A DNA stretch of 64,000 nucleotides from Salinicoccus albus DSM 19776. Lineage in GTDB: Bacteria; Bacillota; Bacilli; Staphylococcales; Salinicoccaceae. Positions 27,693-37,313 of this stretch are shown here, one piece after another. The notes under the pieces are model-generated. The model made no database searches and had not been told where the DNA came from. It saw nothing but the letters and a program-made list of their open reading frames with translations. A program made the translations under genes and the position numbers. The stretch covers positions 1 through 64,000 of the forward strand of contig NZ_ARQJ01000023.1 in assembly GCF_000385175.1 (NCBI RefSeq), written 5' to 3'. Numbering within the stretch: position 1 is the stretch's first letter; every line of letters begins with the position of its first letter.

Positions 27693-28337
27693 TTACTTAT
27701 TATCATTCTTAACAGGAAGAACTTCTCCACGATAGATCCAGACTTTGACACCGAGCTTGCCGTATGTCGTATCTGCCTCTTCATGTGCAAATTCAATGTC
27801 AGCACGCAGTGTATGCAGTGGAACTGTTCCTTCGCTGTAGCCTTCAGAACGTGCGATGTCTGCGCCTCCAAGGCGTCCGGAAACCAATGTTTTTATACCT
27901 TTTGCTCCGGCTTTGACTGCTCGTTGCAGCGCCTGTTTTTGCGCACGGCGGAAAGAGACACGGTTTTCAAGCTGACGTGCAATACTTTCTGCTACAAGCG
28001 TCGCATCCATGTCCGGCTTTTTCACTTCAACGACATTGATGTGCACTTTCTTATTGGTGAGATTATTGAGTGCAGTACGGAGCTTGTCGATCTCGCTTCC
28101 GCCTTTACCAATTACCATACCTGGTTTGCCAGTATGAAGCGCAATGTTCACACGATTCGCAGCACGTTCAATTTCCACTTTGGAAATCGCCGCATCTTTT
28201 AAATTGTTTTCAATATACTCACGGACTCTAAGGTCTTCATGCAGCAGATCTGAGAATTCTTTATCTGCATACCATTTTGCCTCCCAGTCGTGGATGACTC
28301 CGACACGAAGTCCATTAGGATTTATCTTCTGACCCAA
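27693..28337 (-). CDS. rpsC: 30S ribosomal protein S3
   Basis: 214 residues from TTG 28337 ([20 protein letters not shown]), which follows AAGGAGGGAATTAAT; the open frame to 28415 overlaps rplV. The KH domain carries [15 protein letters not shown], followed by [18 protein letters not shown] and [22 protein letters not shown] starts are used at both rpsQ and rpsC here. Confidence 0.96.
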   Translation of the reverse strand: MGQKINPNGLRVGVIHDWEAKWYADKEFSDLLHEDLRVREYIENNLKDAAISKVEIERAANRVNIALHTGKPGMVIGKGGSEIDKLRTALNNLTNKKVHINVVEVKKPDMDATLVAESIARQLENRVSFRRAQKQALQRAVKAGAKGIKTLVSGRLGGADIARSEGYSEGTVPLHTLRADIEFAHEEADTTYGKLGVKVWIYRGEVLPVKNDNK

Positions 28338-28359
28338 ATTAATTCCCTCCTTGTAATTT

Positions 28360-28749
28360 TTATGCGTTTTCTTCCACTGTGTTTTCTTCTGTCTCTTCTT
28401 CAAGTTCATCTTCATAAACCATTTCAGAGACTACGACTGTTATATGACTCGTCCGTTTGTTGATCTTTGTCGCACGGCCCTGGGCACGCGGACGGAACCG
28501 TTTCAACGTCGGGCCTTCATCAGCAAACACTTCGGAAATGTACAGGCTGTCAACATCCATGTCATAGTTATGCTCAGCATTCGCAACGGCTGATTTGAGC
28601 ACTTTCTCAACTACGGGCGAAGTTCTTTTATTCGTCAGTTTAAGAATTGAAGTTGCTTCTCCAACTTCTTTTCCGCGGATAAGGTCCAGTACTAATCTCA
28701 CTTTGCGGGGAGCAATTCTGACTGTTTTAGCTACTGCTTTCGCTTCCAT
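28360..28749 (-). CDS. rplV: 50S ribosomal protein L22
   Basis: 129 residues. Core [20 protein letters not shown] and the exit-tunnel beta-hairpin region [21 protein letters not shown]-terminal acidic extension of about 15 residues ([13 protein letters not shown]) makes it longer than the staphylococcal protein. Confidence 0.97.
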   Translation of the reverse strand: MEAKAVAKTVRIAPRKVRLVLDLIRGKEVGEATSILKLTNKRTSPVVEKVLKSAVANAEHNYDMDVDSLYISEVFADEGPTLKRFRPRAQGRATKINKRTSHITVVVSEMVYEDELEEETEENTVEENA

Positions 28750-28780
28750 CTTTCGTTCCTCCTTTTATACCGTCTTTAAC

Positions 28781-29059
28781 TTATCGTCTGGTTCTTCTGT
28801 CGTCTTTCGCATGGCCTTTGAACGTTCTTGTTGGAGCAAATTCTCCAAGCTTGTGACCAACCATATCTTCTGTAACATAGACAGGCACATGTTTACGTCC
28901 ATCATATACCGCAATTGTCTGGCCGATGAAATTAGGGAAAATTGTAGAACGGCGTGACCAAGTTTTAATTACACTTTTCTTCTGGCTTTCGTTGTTTGTT
29001 TCAACCTTTTTCATGAGGTGATCATCAACGAAAGGTCCTTTTTTAAGACTGCGAGCCAT
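28781..29059 (-). CDS. rpsS: 30S ribosomal protein S19
   Basis: 92 residues: [19 protein letters not shown] start, [20 protein letters not shown] and [14 protein letters not shown]. 28 bases downstream of it begins the rplV leader; 57 bases upstream rplB ends. Confidence 0.98.
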   Translation of the reverse strand: MARSLKKGPFVDDHLMKKVETNNESQKKSVIKTWSRRSTIFPNFIGQTIAVYDGRKHVPVYVTEDMVGHKLGEFAPTRTFKGHAKDDRRTRR

Positions 29060-29116
29060 TTAGGCGCCTCCTTCCAATGATGCGTGCGGATTGATCATCC
29101 GCACACCCTGGTTACT

Positions 29117-29947
29117 TTATTTTTTACGCTTTCTTACGATTAACTTGTCAGAATGATTTTTACCTCTGCGGGTTTTCTTACCGAGAGTTGGTTTGCCCCA
29201 AGGGGAGACTGGGGACGGCATGCCGATCGGCGCACGTCCTTCACCGCCGCCATGAGGGTGATCGTTAGGGTTCATTACAGAACCGCGTACTGTAGGACGC
29301 ACCCGCTGCCATCTGGTTCTGCCTGCTTTACCGATATTGATAAGTTCGTGCTGTTCATTGCCGACTGCACCGATAGTGGCACGGCAGGTCGCAAGAATCA
29401 TACGCACTTCACCGGAAGCAAGTTTTACAAGCACATATTTACCTTCTTTACCAAGCACTTGTGCGTCAGTACCCGCAGATCTTGCGAGCTGCCCGCCTTT
29501 ACCTGGTTTAAGTTCTATATTATGAATCCTTGTACCCTCCGGTATATCATTAAGCGCTAACGCGTTGCCTGTTTTAAAATCCGCTTCAGACCCGTTCATG
29601 ATTTCATGTCCTACTTTTACACCTTTCGGTGCCAGAATGTAACGCTTCTCGCCGTCAGCATAATGAACGAGTGCAATATTTGCTGAACGGTTCGGGTCAT
29701 ATTCTATCGTTGCGATTTTACCAGGCACACCGTCTTTATCACGTTTGAAGTCAATTTTTCTGTATTGGCGTTTGTGCCCGCCGCCTTTGTGGCGCACAGT
29801 CATTCTGCCCTGGTTATTGCGTCCCGCTTTTTTCGGAAGCGGCTGTAATAATGACCGTTCCGGCGTCGTTGATGTGATTTCATTAAAGTCAGAACCAGTC
29901 ATAAAACGACGAGCGTTAGTGGTTGGCTTATGCTTTTTGATCCCCAT
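29117..29947 (-). CDS. rplB: 50S ribosomal protein L2
   Basis: 276 residues: [17 protein letters not shown] start, [20 protein letters not shown] and the conserved His region [19 protein letters not shown] close to the peptidyl-transferase centre. Confidence 0.98.
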   Translation of the reverse strand: MGIKKHKPTTNARRFMTGSDFNEITSTTPERSLLQPLPKKAGRNNQGRMTVRHKGGGHKRQYRKIDFKRDKDGVPGKIATIEYDPNRSANIALVHYADGEKRYILAPKGVKVGHEIMNGSEADFKTGNALALNDIPEGTRIHNIELKPGKGGQLARSAGTDAQVLGKEGKYVLVKLASGEVRMILATCRATIGAVGNEQHELINIGKAGRTRWQRVRPTVRGSVMNPNDHPHGGGEGRAPIGMPSPVSPWGKPTLGKKTRRGKNHSDKLIVRKRKK

Positions 29948-29983
29948 CTCGTTTTACCTCCTTAATGGTATGCGGCTCACTGA

Positions 29984-30256
29984 TTAGAAAATATCGATCG
30001 AGCCTTCTTTTAATTTTACGATTGCTTTTCGTCTTTTACGTGTAAAGCCCTCATAACGTCCCATACGTTTTTTCTTGGGTTTGTAGTTCATAATGTTCAC
30101 TTTGCTTACTGTTACATCAAAAATCTCTTCGATTGCATGTTTTACTTGTGTCTTGTTCGCTTTCAGATCTACATCGAAAGTATATTTATCTTCAGACATC
30201 AAGTCAGCAGAACGCTCAGTGATTACCGGACGTTTAATTACATCGCGTGCATCCAT
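29984..30256 (-). CDS. rplW: 50S ribosomal protein L23
   Basis: 90 residues: [19 protein letters not shown] start and [20 protein letters not shown] loop at the tunnel exit where SRP and trigger factor dock. Its ATG overlaps the last base of rplD. Confidence 0.97.
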   Translation of the reverse strand: MDARDVIKRPVITERSADLMSEDKYTFDVDLKANKTQVKHAIEEIFDVTVSKVNIMNYKPKKKRMGRYEGFTRKRRKAIVKLKEGSIDIF

Positions 30257-30879
30257 TACAGAAGCACCTCCTCTGCTTTATTGATCGCACCTTCGGTGAA
30301 TATAACACGGTCAGCAGAAAGGATATCCAGCACGTTCAACCCTTCCGGAGTCAGTGTTGTAACGCCTTGCAGATTACGGGAGGAAAGCTCGATATTCACA
30401 TCTTTTTCCTCAAGTACGAGAAGTACTTTTCTGTCCGCATCAAGGCTTTCAAGAATTGCCAGGAAGTCTTTCGTTTTCGGAGCGTCCATCGTGAAATTTT
30501 CAACTGCCGTGAACACACCCTCGTTCACTTTTGACGAAAGCGCTGAACGGAGTGCCAGACGACGCATTTTCTTTGGCATTTTATAGGAGTAGCTTCTGGG
30601 CGTCGGTCCGAACACTACGCCTCCGCCAACGTGCTGCGGTGCACGGGTCGAACCCTGACGTGCATTGCCGGTTCCTTTTTGTCTGAACGGTTTTCTGCCG
30701 CCACCGCGTACCTGGGAGCGGTTCTTAACCGCATGTGTACCTTGACGAAGTGATGCACGCTGCAGATTAACTGCTTCGAACAGCACATGCTGATTTGGCT
30801 CGATGCCGAAAATGTCCTGGTTAAGCTCTATGGAATTAACCTTAGTTCCTTCTTTTGATAAAACATTTAAATTAGCCAT
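30256..30879 (-). CDS. rplD: 50S ribosomal protein L4
   Basis: 207 residues: [39 protein letters not shown] (tunnel loop where macrolide-resistance changes map elsewhere; no alteration evident) and the C-terminal [20 protein letters not shown]4 is a known autoregulator of S10 operons. Confidence 0.97.
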   Translation of the reverse strand: MANLNVLSKEGTKVNSIELNQDIFGIEPNQHVLFEAVNLQRASLRQGTHAVKNRSQVRGGGRKPFRQKGTGNARQGSTRAPQHVGGGVVFGPTPRSYSYKMPKKMRRLALRSALSSKVNEGVFTAVENFTMDAPKTKDFLAILESLDADRKVLLVLEEKDVNIELSSRNLQGVTTLTPEGLNVLDILSADRVIFTEGAINKAEEVLL

Positions 30880-30904
30880 GTGTTAAATCCTCCTTCCTTA
30901 ATTA

Positions 30905-31567
30905 TTACTTAACACCTTTTTTAAATGACGCTGCTACTTTTATATATCCTTTGCGCGGACCGGGCACATTCCCTTTGATAAGCAGAACATTGCGCGCTCC
31001 ATCCACTCTTACGATCTCAAGATTTTGAAGCGTTACAGTATCTCCGCCCATGCGTCCAGGCAGTTTTTTGCCCTTGAAGACACGTGCCGGATCACTCATC
31101 TGTCCGATTGAACCCGGGGACCTATGGAAACGGGAGCCATGGCTCATTGGTCCGCGATGCTGATTGTGGCGTTTGATGACACCCTGGAAGCCTTTGCCTT
31201 TGGATGTTGCCGTCACGTCCACAAAATCGCCTGCTGCAAATGTATCTACCTGGACTTCTTGACCGACCTCGAATTCATCTGCTGCGAGATTTTTGAATTC
31301 GCGTACGAAGCGCTTAGGGGCTTTGCCGGACGCTTTGGCATGGCCGGTTTCCGCCTTGTTTGCATATTTATTGCTTCTGGCGCCCTCGTAGTATTCGCGC
31401 TTGTCGTCAAAACCGATTTGCACTGCATTGTATCCGTCAGTTTCCTCAGTTTTCTTCTGAAGTACTACATTGCCTGCTGCCTCTACTACTGTTACAGGGA
31501 TGAGTTCGTCGTTTTCTCCGAAAACTTGAGTCATTCCCACTTTTTTACCTAAGATTCCTTTGGTCAT
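30905..31567 (-). CDS. rplC: 50S ribosomal protein L3
   Basis: 220 residues from ATG 31567 ([20 protein letters not shown]), about ten bases after AGGAGG; the open frame to 31579 starts inside the site. [20 protein letters not shown] is the loop at the peptidyl-transferase centre. Confidence 0.97.
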   Translation of the reverse strand: MTKGILGKKVGMTQVFGENDELIPVTVVEAAGNVVLQKKTEETDGYNAVQIGFDDKREYYEGARSNKYANKAETGHAKASGKAPKRFVREFKNLAADEFEVGQEVQVDTFAAGDFVDVTATSKGKGFQGVIKRHNQHRGPMSHGSRFHRSPGSIGQMSDPARVFKGKKLPGRMGGDTVTLQNLEIVRVDGARNVLLIKGNVPGPRKGYIKVAASFKKGVK

Positions 31568-31593
31568 CGAAAGTCGCACCTCCTGTTAATTGA

Positions 31594-32105
<512 letters not shown>

Positions 32106-32134
32106 ATGATACATGAAAAAAGTGAAAAAATCAA
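32106..32134 (-). promoter_or_regulatory. SigA promoter of the S10 operon
   Basis: On the minus strand TTGATT (32134-32129), a 17-nt spacer of T-rich sequence, then TATCAT (32111-32106). Distance to rpsJ about 200 bases. Confidence 0.7.
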
Positions 32135-32223
32135 CAGAAAATACAAGATTTTTTCACTTATCAGCATGGATTTCTCTTAACCTAATCAATTTTACATTAT
32201 TAAGTTACAAATTACAACGATTT

Positions 32224-33558
32224 TTATTCAGTCATAAACAAGAAGTATAGCAGGAAGACCACAAATAATCCGTACATCACCGGATGAATCTCTTTCCTCC
32301 TGCCCGCCATAACCATGGTTATTGGATAGAACACAAAACCGATGGCAATCCCTGTGGCGATACTGTATGTCAATGGCATCATAAACATGGTAAGGAATGC
32401 AGGCACCGCAACTTCAAACTGATCCCATCTGATTTTAGAGAGATTGGAGACCATTAGGGCGCCTACAATAATCAGAGCCGGAGCTGTTACCTCAGATGTA
32501 AAAGTAACAATCAGCGGCGAGAAGAGTACTGCAAGCAGGAAAAGAACGCCTGTGACAACACTTGCAAAGCCCGTGCGCGCACCAGCCGCCACACCTGCCG
32601 TTGACTCCACATAGGAAGTTGTTGTTGAGGTTCCAAAGATTGCCCCTGCAATCGTCGCGATAGAATCGGAAAGAAGTGCCCGGTTTCCGCGCGGAATTTT
32701 ATTATCTTTGATCATGTTAGCCTGACTTGCTACCCCTACCAGCGTCCCTGCAGTATCAAAAAAATCCACGAACAGGAATGTCAATACCACAACCAGAAAT
32801 TGCACTGTGAAGAGTTCAGAAGGGGTCGCGAACCCTTCGAATGCCGCGCCAAATGTCGGTTCCAGACTTGGCACAGACCCGATGACGCTCCCGGGCATCG
32901 GCACAAGACCAAAAATCAGGCCAATGCCGGCAGTAATGATCATACCTATGAAAATTGCAGCAGGTACTTTCCTTGCCATCAGTATTACGGTGATTACAAG
33001 GCCCACAACAGCAAGTACCACTTTTGGATCATGCAAAGTACCAAGCGAAACCAGCGTCGCTTCATCAGTCACAATCATCCCCGCGCCCTGGAGGCCGACG
33101 AATGTGATGAAGAAGCCGATCCCCGCACTGACGGCCATCTTCATTTCCATAGGTATGGAGTTAATGACATACTCCCTTAAACCTGTCACCGTCAGAACAG
33201 CAAAAATGATTCCGGAGAACAGGACGCCGGTTAAGGCAGTCTCCCATGGAATGCCCATCGACAGGACAACTGTAAATGCGAAGAATGCGTTTAAGCCCAT
33301 GCCCGGGGCAAGGGCAATCGGATACTTCGCGTACAATCCCATGACAAGACAGCCGATAAATGCAGCCAGCGCCGTTGCAACAAATACTGCATCCATGTTC
33401 ATCCTCATGGAATCAGGGATGCCCTCTATACCCTGAAGTGAGAGCACGGACGGGTTGACCGCCAATATGTATGCCATTGAAAGGAAAGTAGTCACCCCAC
33501 CGACAATTTCACGCCGGAAATTTGTACCATGACCTTCAAAATCAAAATACTTCTTCAT
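32224..33558 (-). CDS. NCS2-family purine permease (PbuG/PbuO, AzgA-like)
   Basis: 444 residues from ATG 33558, after GGGGAG; ATG 33570 has no site. Twelve to fourteen membrane segments. GVTTFLSMAYILAVNPSVLS at the N-terminus, GLNAFFAFTVVLSMGIPWE and FVDFFDTAGTLVGVASQAN are hallmarks of the AzgA-type guanine/hypoxanthine/adenine proton symporters. It follows the YczE-like gene by about 36 bases in the same direction, so both probably share a transcript; no purine riboswitch is visible upstream. Confidence 0.85.
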   Translation of the reverse strand: MKKYFDFEGHGTNFRREIVGGVTTFLSMAYILAVNPSVLSLQGIEGIPDSMRMNMDAVFVATALAAFIGCLVMGLYAKYPIALAPGMGLNAFFAFTVVLSMGIPWETALTGVLFSGIIFAVLTVTGLREYVINSIPMEMKMAVSAGIGFFITFVGLQGAGMIVTDEATLVSLGTLHDPKVVLAVVGLVITVILMARKVPAAIFIGMIITAGIGLIFGLVPMPGSVIGSVPSLEPTFGAAFEGFATPSELFTVQFLVVVLTFLFVDFFDTAGTLVGVASQANMIKDNKIPRGNRALLSDSIATIAGAIFGTSTTTSYVESTAGVAAGARTGFASVVTGVLFLLAVLFSPLIVTFTSEVTAPALIIVGALMVSNLSKIRWDQFEVAVPAFLTMFMMPLTYSIATGIAIGFVFYPITMVMAGRRKEIHPVMYGLFVVFLLYFLFMTE

Positions 33559-33594
33559 ATTTCTCCCCATACTTTCATTAAGATTACGTTTAAG

Positions 33595-34230
33595 TTAGTT
33601 GACTTTGATGATATTCGGATCATCACTGCCGAGGAAAGCCACCAGCAATTTGCGTGTAAAAGGCAGAAATAGCTCGATCAATTTGCCGAGACCAAGGATG
33701 ATGATGACCGTACCGATAAATACTGGCCCGCCGAGCAGAAAACCCAGAACTGCGGCCCCAAGTTCCATCAGATTGCGTGCTGCAGATAATTTCATATTGA
33801 ATTTTTCAACCATCACCAGCATGAGCGTATCCCGAGGTCCAGCACCCAGATTTGGGGTGATGTAGAACGCCACACCAAAAGCCATCACGAAAAGTCCCAG
33901 GGTAAAAATAAGTGAGTGTGCCACCCAGCCCTCCACTTCTGGGATCAGCCAGTTGAACACATCTATAAAGATACCGATGGCGAACATATTGATATACACA
34001 CCCAGCTTTGGCCATTGTTTCCTGCCGATTGAAGTCAGCAAAACGATGATTGCCCCTGTAATAATCGCCCAGCTGCCGATAGTAAGTCCAAAAGTCTGCC
34101 ACAATCCGTAATGAAGTACATCCCATGAACCTAAACCCAGCAGCCGTCCTTTGATTGTCAGAGCGATACCCAAAGCAAGAATGACCAGTCCAACCACATA
34201 AAAAAACCAGCGTTTCGTCAGATTATTCAA
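33595..34230 (-). CDS. YczE/YyaS/YitT-family membrane protein
   Basis: 211 residues if the TTG at 34230 (MNNLTKRWFFYVVGLVILAL) after GGGTGGTG is used; ATG 34254 is an alternative eight codons upstream. Five membrane segments; ALTIKGRLLGLGSWDVLHYG and TPNLGAGPRDTLMLVMVEKF are the repeated family motifs. The function of the family is not established. Divergent from the PepSY lipoprotein. Confidence 0.75.
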   Translation of the reverse strand: MNNLTKRWFFYVVGLVILALGIALTIKGRLLGLGSWDVLHYGLWQTFGLTIGSWAIITGAIIVLLTSIGRKQWPKLGVYINMFAIGIFIDVFNWLIPEVEGWVAHSLIFTLGLFVMAFGVAFYITPNLGAGPRDTLMLVMVEKFNMKLSAARNLMELGAAVLGFLLGGPVFIGTVIIILGLGKLIELFLPFTRKLLVAFLGSDDPNIIKVN

Positions 34231-34316
34231 CCAGACACCACCCTTCACCTTCATATCTCAAATAGTTTACGCCTCTGTGAATAAAAACGCAATATGTTTC
34301 CCTCAATCTTCCGGGC

Positions 34317-34342
34317 GTTTACATTTTTCATATTAGGGGAAT
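34317..34342 (+). promoter_or_regulatory. Candidate SigB promoter of the PepSY lipoprotein
   Basis: GTTTAC (34317-34322), 14 nt, GGGAAT (34337-34342), close to the SigB consensus GTTTAA-N13-15-GGGTAT. A TATAAT at 34344-34349 lies just downstream and might be an overlapping SigA element. Confidence 0.5.
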
Positions 34343-34384
34343 CTATAATCTAAAACCATTCAACAGACAGGAGAGGTGATATAA

Positions 34385-35125
34385 ATGAAATATGGAAATC
34401 GGTTAGCGGGAGCACTATTGAGTGCCGCATTAATTACTGCAGCATGTGGCGGAGGCGCATCTGACGAGAGCGAGGATACCGAGCAGGAGACAGATGCGCC
34501 TGCTGACGAAGATCCAGTCGTTGAAGATGACAGCTCCGGCGATGACAGCGATACAGGTGATGAAAGCACCACCGGAGGAACTGAAGAAAGTACTGATGAA
34601 GCTTCATCGGACAGCAGTGATGGTGATGATACACCGACAGACAGTGAGGACAGCGATGCTGCTACACCCAGTGACGGCAGCAGTGATACCATCGGCATAG
34701 AGGAAATTAACCACGACGCCCGGGGAGCAGTCGATGCCGCAATGGAAGAGTTCGACGGTGAACTCGTCGGGCTGGAACTCGACAATGAAGATAACCAATG
34801 GGTCTATGAAGTTGATCTGCAAAATGAATCAGAGGAATATTCAGCAACACTGTCAGTAGATGACCTCTCTATAGTTAATGAAGAAACAGATTCGGATGAT
34901 GACCAGGACACTGGAGATCAATTCACCTATGGCAATGCTGTACCTGCGGAAGAAGCAATGCAGACAGCACTGGATGAAGCCGGCGGTGAAATTGAAGGAT
35001 TTAGCCTGGATATGGATGACGGGCAGATGGAATATGACATCGAACTGAAAAATACAGATAACGGAGAAGCTGATATTCTTATCGCTGCAGAGTCAGGGGA
35101 CATTATAGAAACGGACTATGATTAA
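34385..35125 (+). CDS. PepSY-domain lipoprotein with acidic linker
   Basis: 246 residues with a lipoprotein signal ending ITAAC (lipidated Cys21). Residues 22 to about 105 are a low-complexity tether of Asp, Glu, Ser and Thr. Two PepSY-like domains follow (about 108-170 and 180-246), each with the pattern helix-EL-GLELD/FSLDMDDG-strand. Such proteins are anchored outside the membrane and are thought to inhibit or assist proteases or bind wall; no partner is adjacent. GAGGTG precedes ATG 34385. The hairpin at 35187-35218 terminates it. Confidence 0.75.
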   Translation: MKYGNRLAGALLSAALITAACGGGASDESEDTEQETDAPADEDPVVEDDSSGDDSDTGDESTTGGTEESTDEASSDSSDGDDTPTDSEDSDAATPSDGSSDTIGIEEINHDARGAVDAAMEEFDGELVGLELDNEDNQWVYEVDLQNESEEYSATLSVDDLSIVNEETDSDDDQDTGDQFTYGNAVPAEEAMQTALDEAGGEIEGFSLDMDDGQMEYDIELKNTDNGEADILIAAESGDIIETDYD

Positions 35126-35186
35126 GCTGATGGTGAAAGCTGAAAATTAAACGCAGCAGAATATCCCCGCTGAATCAGATCGTCCC

Positions 35187-35218
35187 GCACCGCCGGTTAC
35201 ATTTGTAACCGGCGGTGC
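35187..35218 (+). terminator. Terminator after the PepSY lipoprotein
   Basis: Perfect 14-bp GC-rich stem GCACCGCCGGTTAC / GTAACCGGCGGTGC, loop ATTT; the T tract is weak. Confidence 0.65.
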
Positions 35219-35331
35219 AGTCTATTCATACACTAAATGTAAATTTTTCTCGTTAAACCTGTCTGCCCCTATTTCCTTACACCGCCATGAATGTGATATG
35301 ATACAACTATAATTCAAGGGGGTGAATATCC

Positions 35332-35502
35332 ATGGATTTGGAATATAGACTATTGGAATTGAAGAATGAATATATCAGTGTCCAGGGGGATATCGAAAAA
35401 CTTGAATCCACCGGAAATAATATAGAGAAAATGGAAGAGCGCCTCTCCGGGCTCGAGGATAAAATTTCCCAGACGAAACAGGAAATTAAGAATCAGAAAT
35501 AA
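35332..35502 (+). CDS. SE1832-family small coiled-coil protein
   Basis: 56 residues, MDLEYRLLELKNEYISVQGD followed by heptad-like repeats rich in Glu, Lys and Leu to the end (EIKNQK); no membrane segment. AAGGGGGTGA lies before the ATG. The sequence fits the SE1832 family of uncharacterised staphylococcal proteins. The MFS exporter starts 19 bases later and probably shares the transcript. Confidence 0.7.
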   Translation: MDLEYRLLELKNEYISVQGDIEKLESTGNNIEKMEERLSGLEDKISQTKQEIKNQK

Positions 35503-35521
35503 TATCTAGGAAGTGCACGGT

Positions 35522-36673
35522 ATGAAGAGAACGATTTCGCTCATAATGGTCATCCAGTTCCTTATATATTTTGGGTTTAGTATGATCATTCCGGTCATCC
35601 CCCAATTGGTGGAAGAAATGGGTGTTTCCACAACACATATGGGCTGGCTCCTTGCCGTCTATTCCCTGGCAAGTTTTCTGTCCGCACCATTCTTCGGGAG
35701 ATTGAGCGACAGATTCGGACGAAGGCCGATCCTCTTATATGGCCTGCTTGCCTTCAGCTTCAGTTTTCTGATCTTTGGGATGTTTATAGACGTGCTGTGG
35801 ATCCTTTACATAAGCAGGCTGATCGGCGGCGCCGCTTCAGGCGCACTGTATACGGCGACGACCAGCATGGTGGCAGATATCACCCCTCGTGAGACACGAA
35901 CGAAATACATGGGCCTCCTCGGCATGTGCGTCGGTATGGGCTTCATATTCGGCCCGGGAGTCGGCGGTCTTTTGGCTGACATCAGCCTGAGCCTCGCGTA
36001 TTACATGACCACCGTTGTGATCATCGGCGCCTTACTGTTCAGCATTTTTAAAATTGAAGAGACTTACCGTCCGGGCAATACTGCCGGTAAGAACATCACT
36101 CTGCCAAGCGAATACTTTATCCGGCCGGTGGGCATCCTTCTTATCACCACCTTCTTCCTCATGGTGACGATGAGCGGTATGGAAAGTACGTTCCAGCTGC
36201 TCGGCATAGAGCGCATCGATATCACGCCTGCTGAAATGGGGGCTCTGTTCTTTATCGGGGGCATATTCAACGCCATTGTGCAGGGCGGGGTCATACGGAA
36301 GCTCAAGGACGGCCAGGAATATCCGATGATGGTACTCGGCCAGGGACTGGCTTTGATCGCGTTCATTATGCTGCCGTTTATGAACAGCCTTATTTATGCC
36401 GGCATATGTATTGTGCTTTTAATGTCCGGTCATGCACTCGTCAGAACACTGGTCACTTCCATGATTACAAAGGAAGCTGCAGATCATGAGGTCGGCCGTC
36501 TGACAGCCACTTCATATTCCCTCGACAGCCTGGGAAGAATCTTCGGACCAGTCGTGTTTAATCTATTATTCATCGTCACGCCGGGCACGCCGTTCTGGTT
36601 TGGCGCCGGACTGACAATATTCACGACTTATTTCATTTTCCAATATTATAGGAAGAGGAGAAAAATGGCATGA
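35522..36673 (+). CDS. MFS drug/metabolite exporter, NorA/TetA-like
   Basis: 383 residues from ATG 35522 with AGGAAG upstream; the GTG three codons earlier overlaps it. Twelve membrane segments; motif A GRLSDRFGRRP between segments 2 and 3, and motif C GPGVGGLLAD in segment 5, which marks drug:proton antiporters. The substrate cannot be deduced. The last codons overlap the next ORF (ATGA). Confidence 0.8.
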   Translation: MKRTISLIMVIQFLIYFGFSMIIPVIPQLVEEMGVSTTHMGWLLAVYSLASFLSAPFFGRLSDRFGRRPILLYGLLAFSFSFLIFGMFIDVLWILYISRLIGGAASGALYTATTSMVADITPRETRTKYMGLLGMCVGMGFIFGPGVGGLLADISLSLAYYMTTVVIIGALLFSIFKIEETYRPGNTAGKNITLPSEYFIRPVGILLITTFFLMVTMSGMESTFQLLGIERIDITPAEMGALFFIGGIFNAIVQGGVIRKLKDGQEYPMMVLGQGLALIAFIMLPFMNSLIYAGICIVLLMSGHALVRTLVTSMITKEAADHEVGRLTATSYSLDSLGRIFGPVVFNLLFIVTPGTPFWFGAGLTIFTTYFIFQYYRKRRKMA

Positions 36674-36984
36674 TTTTAACTGTTCTGATGCTTCTCAGCT
36701 ATCTTGTGATCAGCGGAATTACTATTTTAGCAATGAGAAGCAGATTACTGGATATCTTACGCATAATAGCAGGGATTGCATTTTTACTAATCGCAACAGT
36801 CACATCCCTGAATGCAGCAAACCCGGGGAGCTTCCTGACCTTCGCCCTGGCAATCTGCATCTTCGTCTCTGTCGAAATTACAGGCTTTAAAGAATATAAA
36901 GGAGACCGCCCCCGATTATTCCTGATACATGCATTCACAGGTATGCTCTCCCTGGCGTATATCATCATGCTTTTTACCCTTTAG
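36670..36984 (+). CDS. Small membrane protein, unknown
   Basis: 104 residues with four predicted membrane segments and almost no soluble part; a basic/acidic loop EYKGDRPR precedes the last segment. Translationally coupled to the MFS gene (ATGA overlap). No recognised family. Confidence 0.6.
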   Translation: MILTVLMLLSYLVISGITILAMRSRLLDILRIIAGIAFLLIATVTSLNAANPGSFLTFALAICIFVSVEITGFKEYKGDRPRLFLIHAFTGMLSLAYIIMLFTL

Positions 36985-37006
36985 TTTAGAATTGAGGTGG
37001 CCACCC

Positions 37007-37282
37007 ATGCGGCGGGTTATTCTGATACTGCTCGTTTTGATGCAATTAATGTTTTTTATCAACTTTGTGATCAACGACGGTATTATATTCTTTAGCATTT
37101 ATGTCTGGGCAGTGCTCAGCATAATCTCTCTGATTTCAGGATGGCGGGCACTCAAATCTGAACCTAATCTTTACGAGAACCGTAAAATCCACCTGACACT
37201 GTCCTTATCCTTATTTTTATTATCAGTAATATCCCTGGTCTTCATATTGATTATAGTAATTTTAAGACCTTTTTATCTGTAA
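37007..37282 (+). CDS. Small membrane protein, unknown
   Basis: 91 residues from ATG 37007 after GAGGTGG; the open frame to 36929 overlaps the previous gene. Three membrane segments with loop RALKSEPNLYENRKIH. Its start (MRRVILILLVLMQLMFFI) resembles that of the small protein at 38615 (MRVVILIILTIVNLFSII), so the two may be paralogues. Followed by a bidirectional terminator. Confidence 0.55.
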   Translation: MRRVILILLVLMQLMFFINFVINDGIIFFSIYVWAVLSIISLISGWRALKSEPNLYENRKIHLTLSLSLFLLSVISLVFILIIVILRPFYL

Positions 37283-37313
37283 AAAGACGCCGTCATCAAC
37301 GGCGTCTTCTTTT
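37281..37313. terminator. Bidirectional terminator
   Basis: AAAAAGACGCCGT / ACGGCGTCTTCTTTTT with a 5-nt loop (37286-37306 core). It serves the small membrane-protein gene and femX; the femX stop codon lies in the stem loop. Confidence 0.85.

Noticed and set aside
34510-34680. DNA repeat array
   Set aside because: The GAT/GAC/AGC-rich repetition is only the codons of the acidic protein linker; there are no CRISPR-like spacers here or elsewhere in the window.
34360-34785. Serine-rich minus-strand ORF of 141 codons
   Set aside because: Antisense shadow of the Asp/Ser-rich linker of the PepSY lipoprotein; no ribosome site.
36929-37006. N-terminal extension of the small membrane protein at 37007
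   Set aside because: Overlaps the preceding gene and lacks a ribosome site; GAGGTGG stands before the ATG at 37007.
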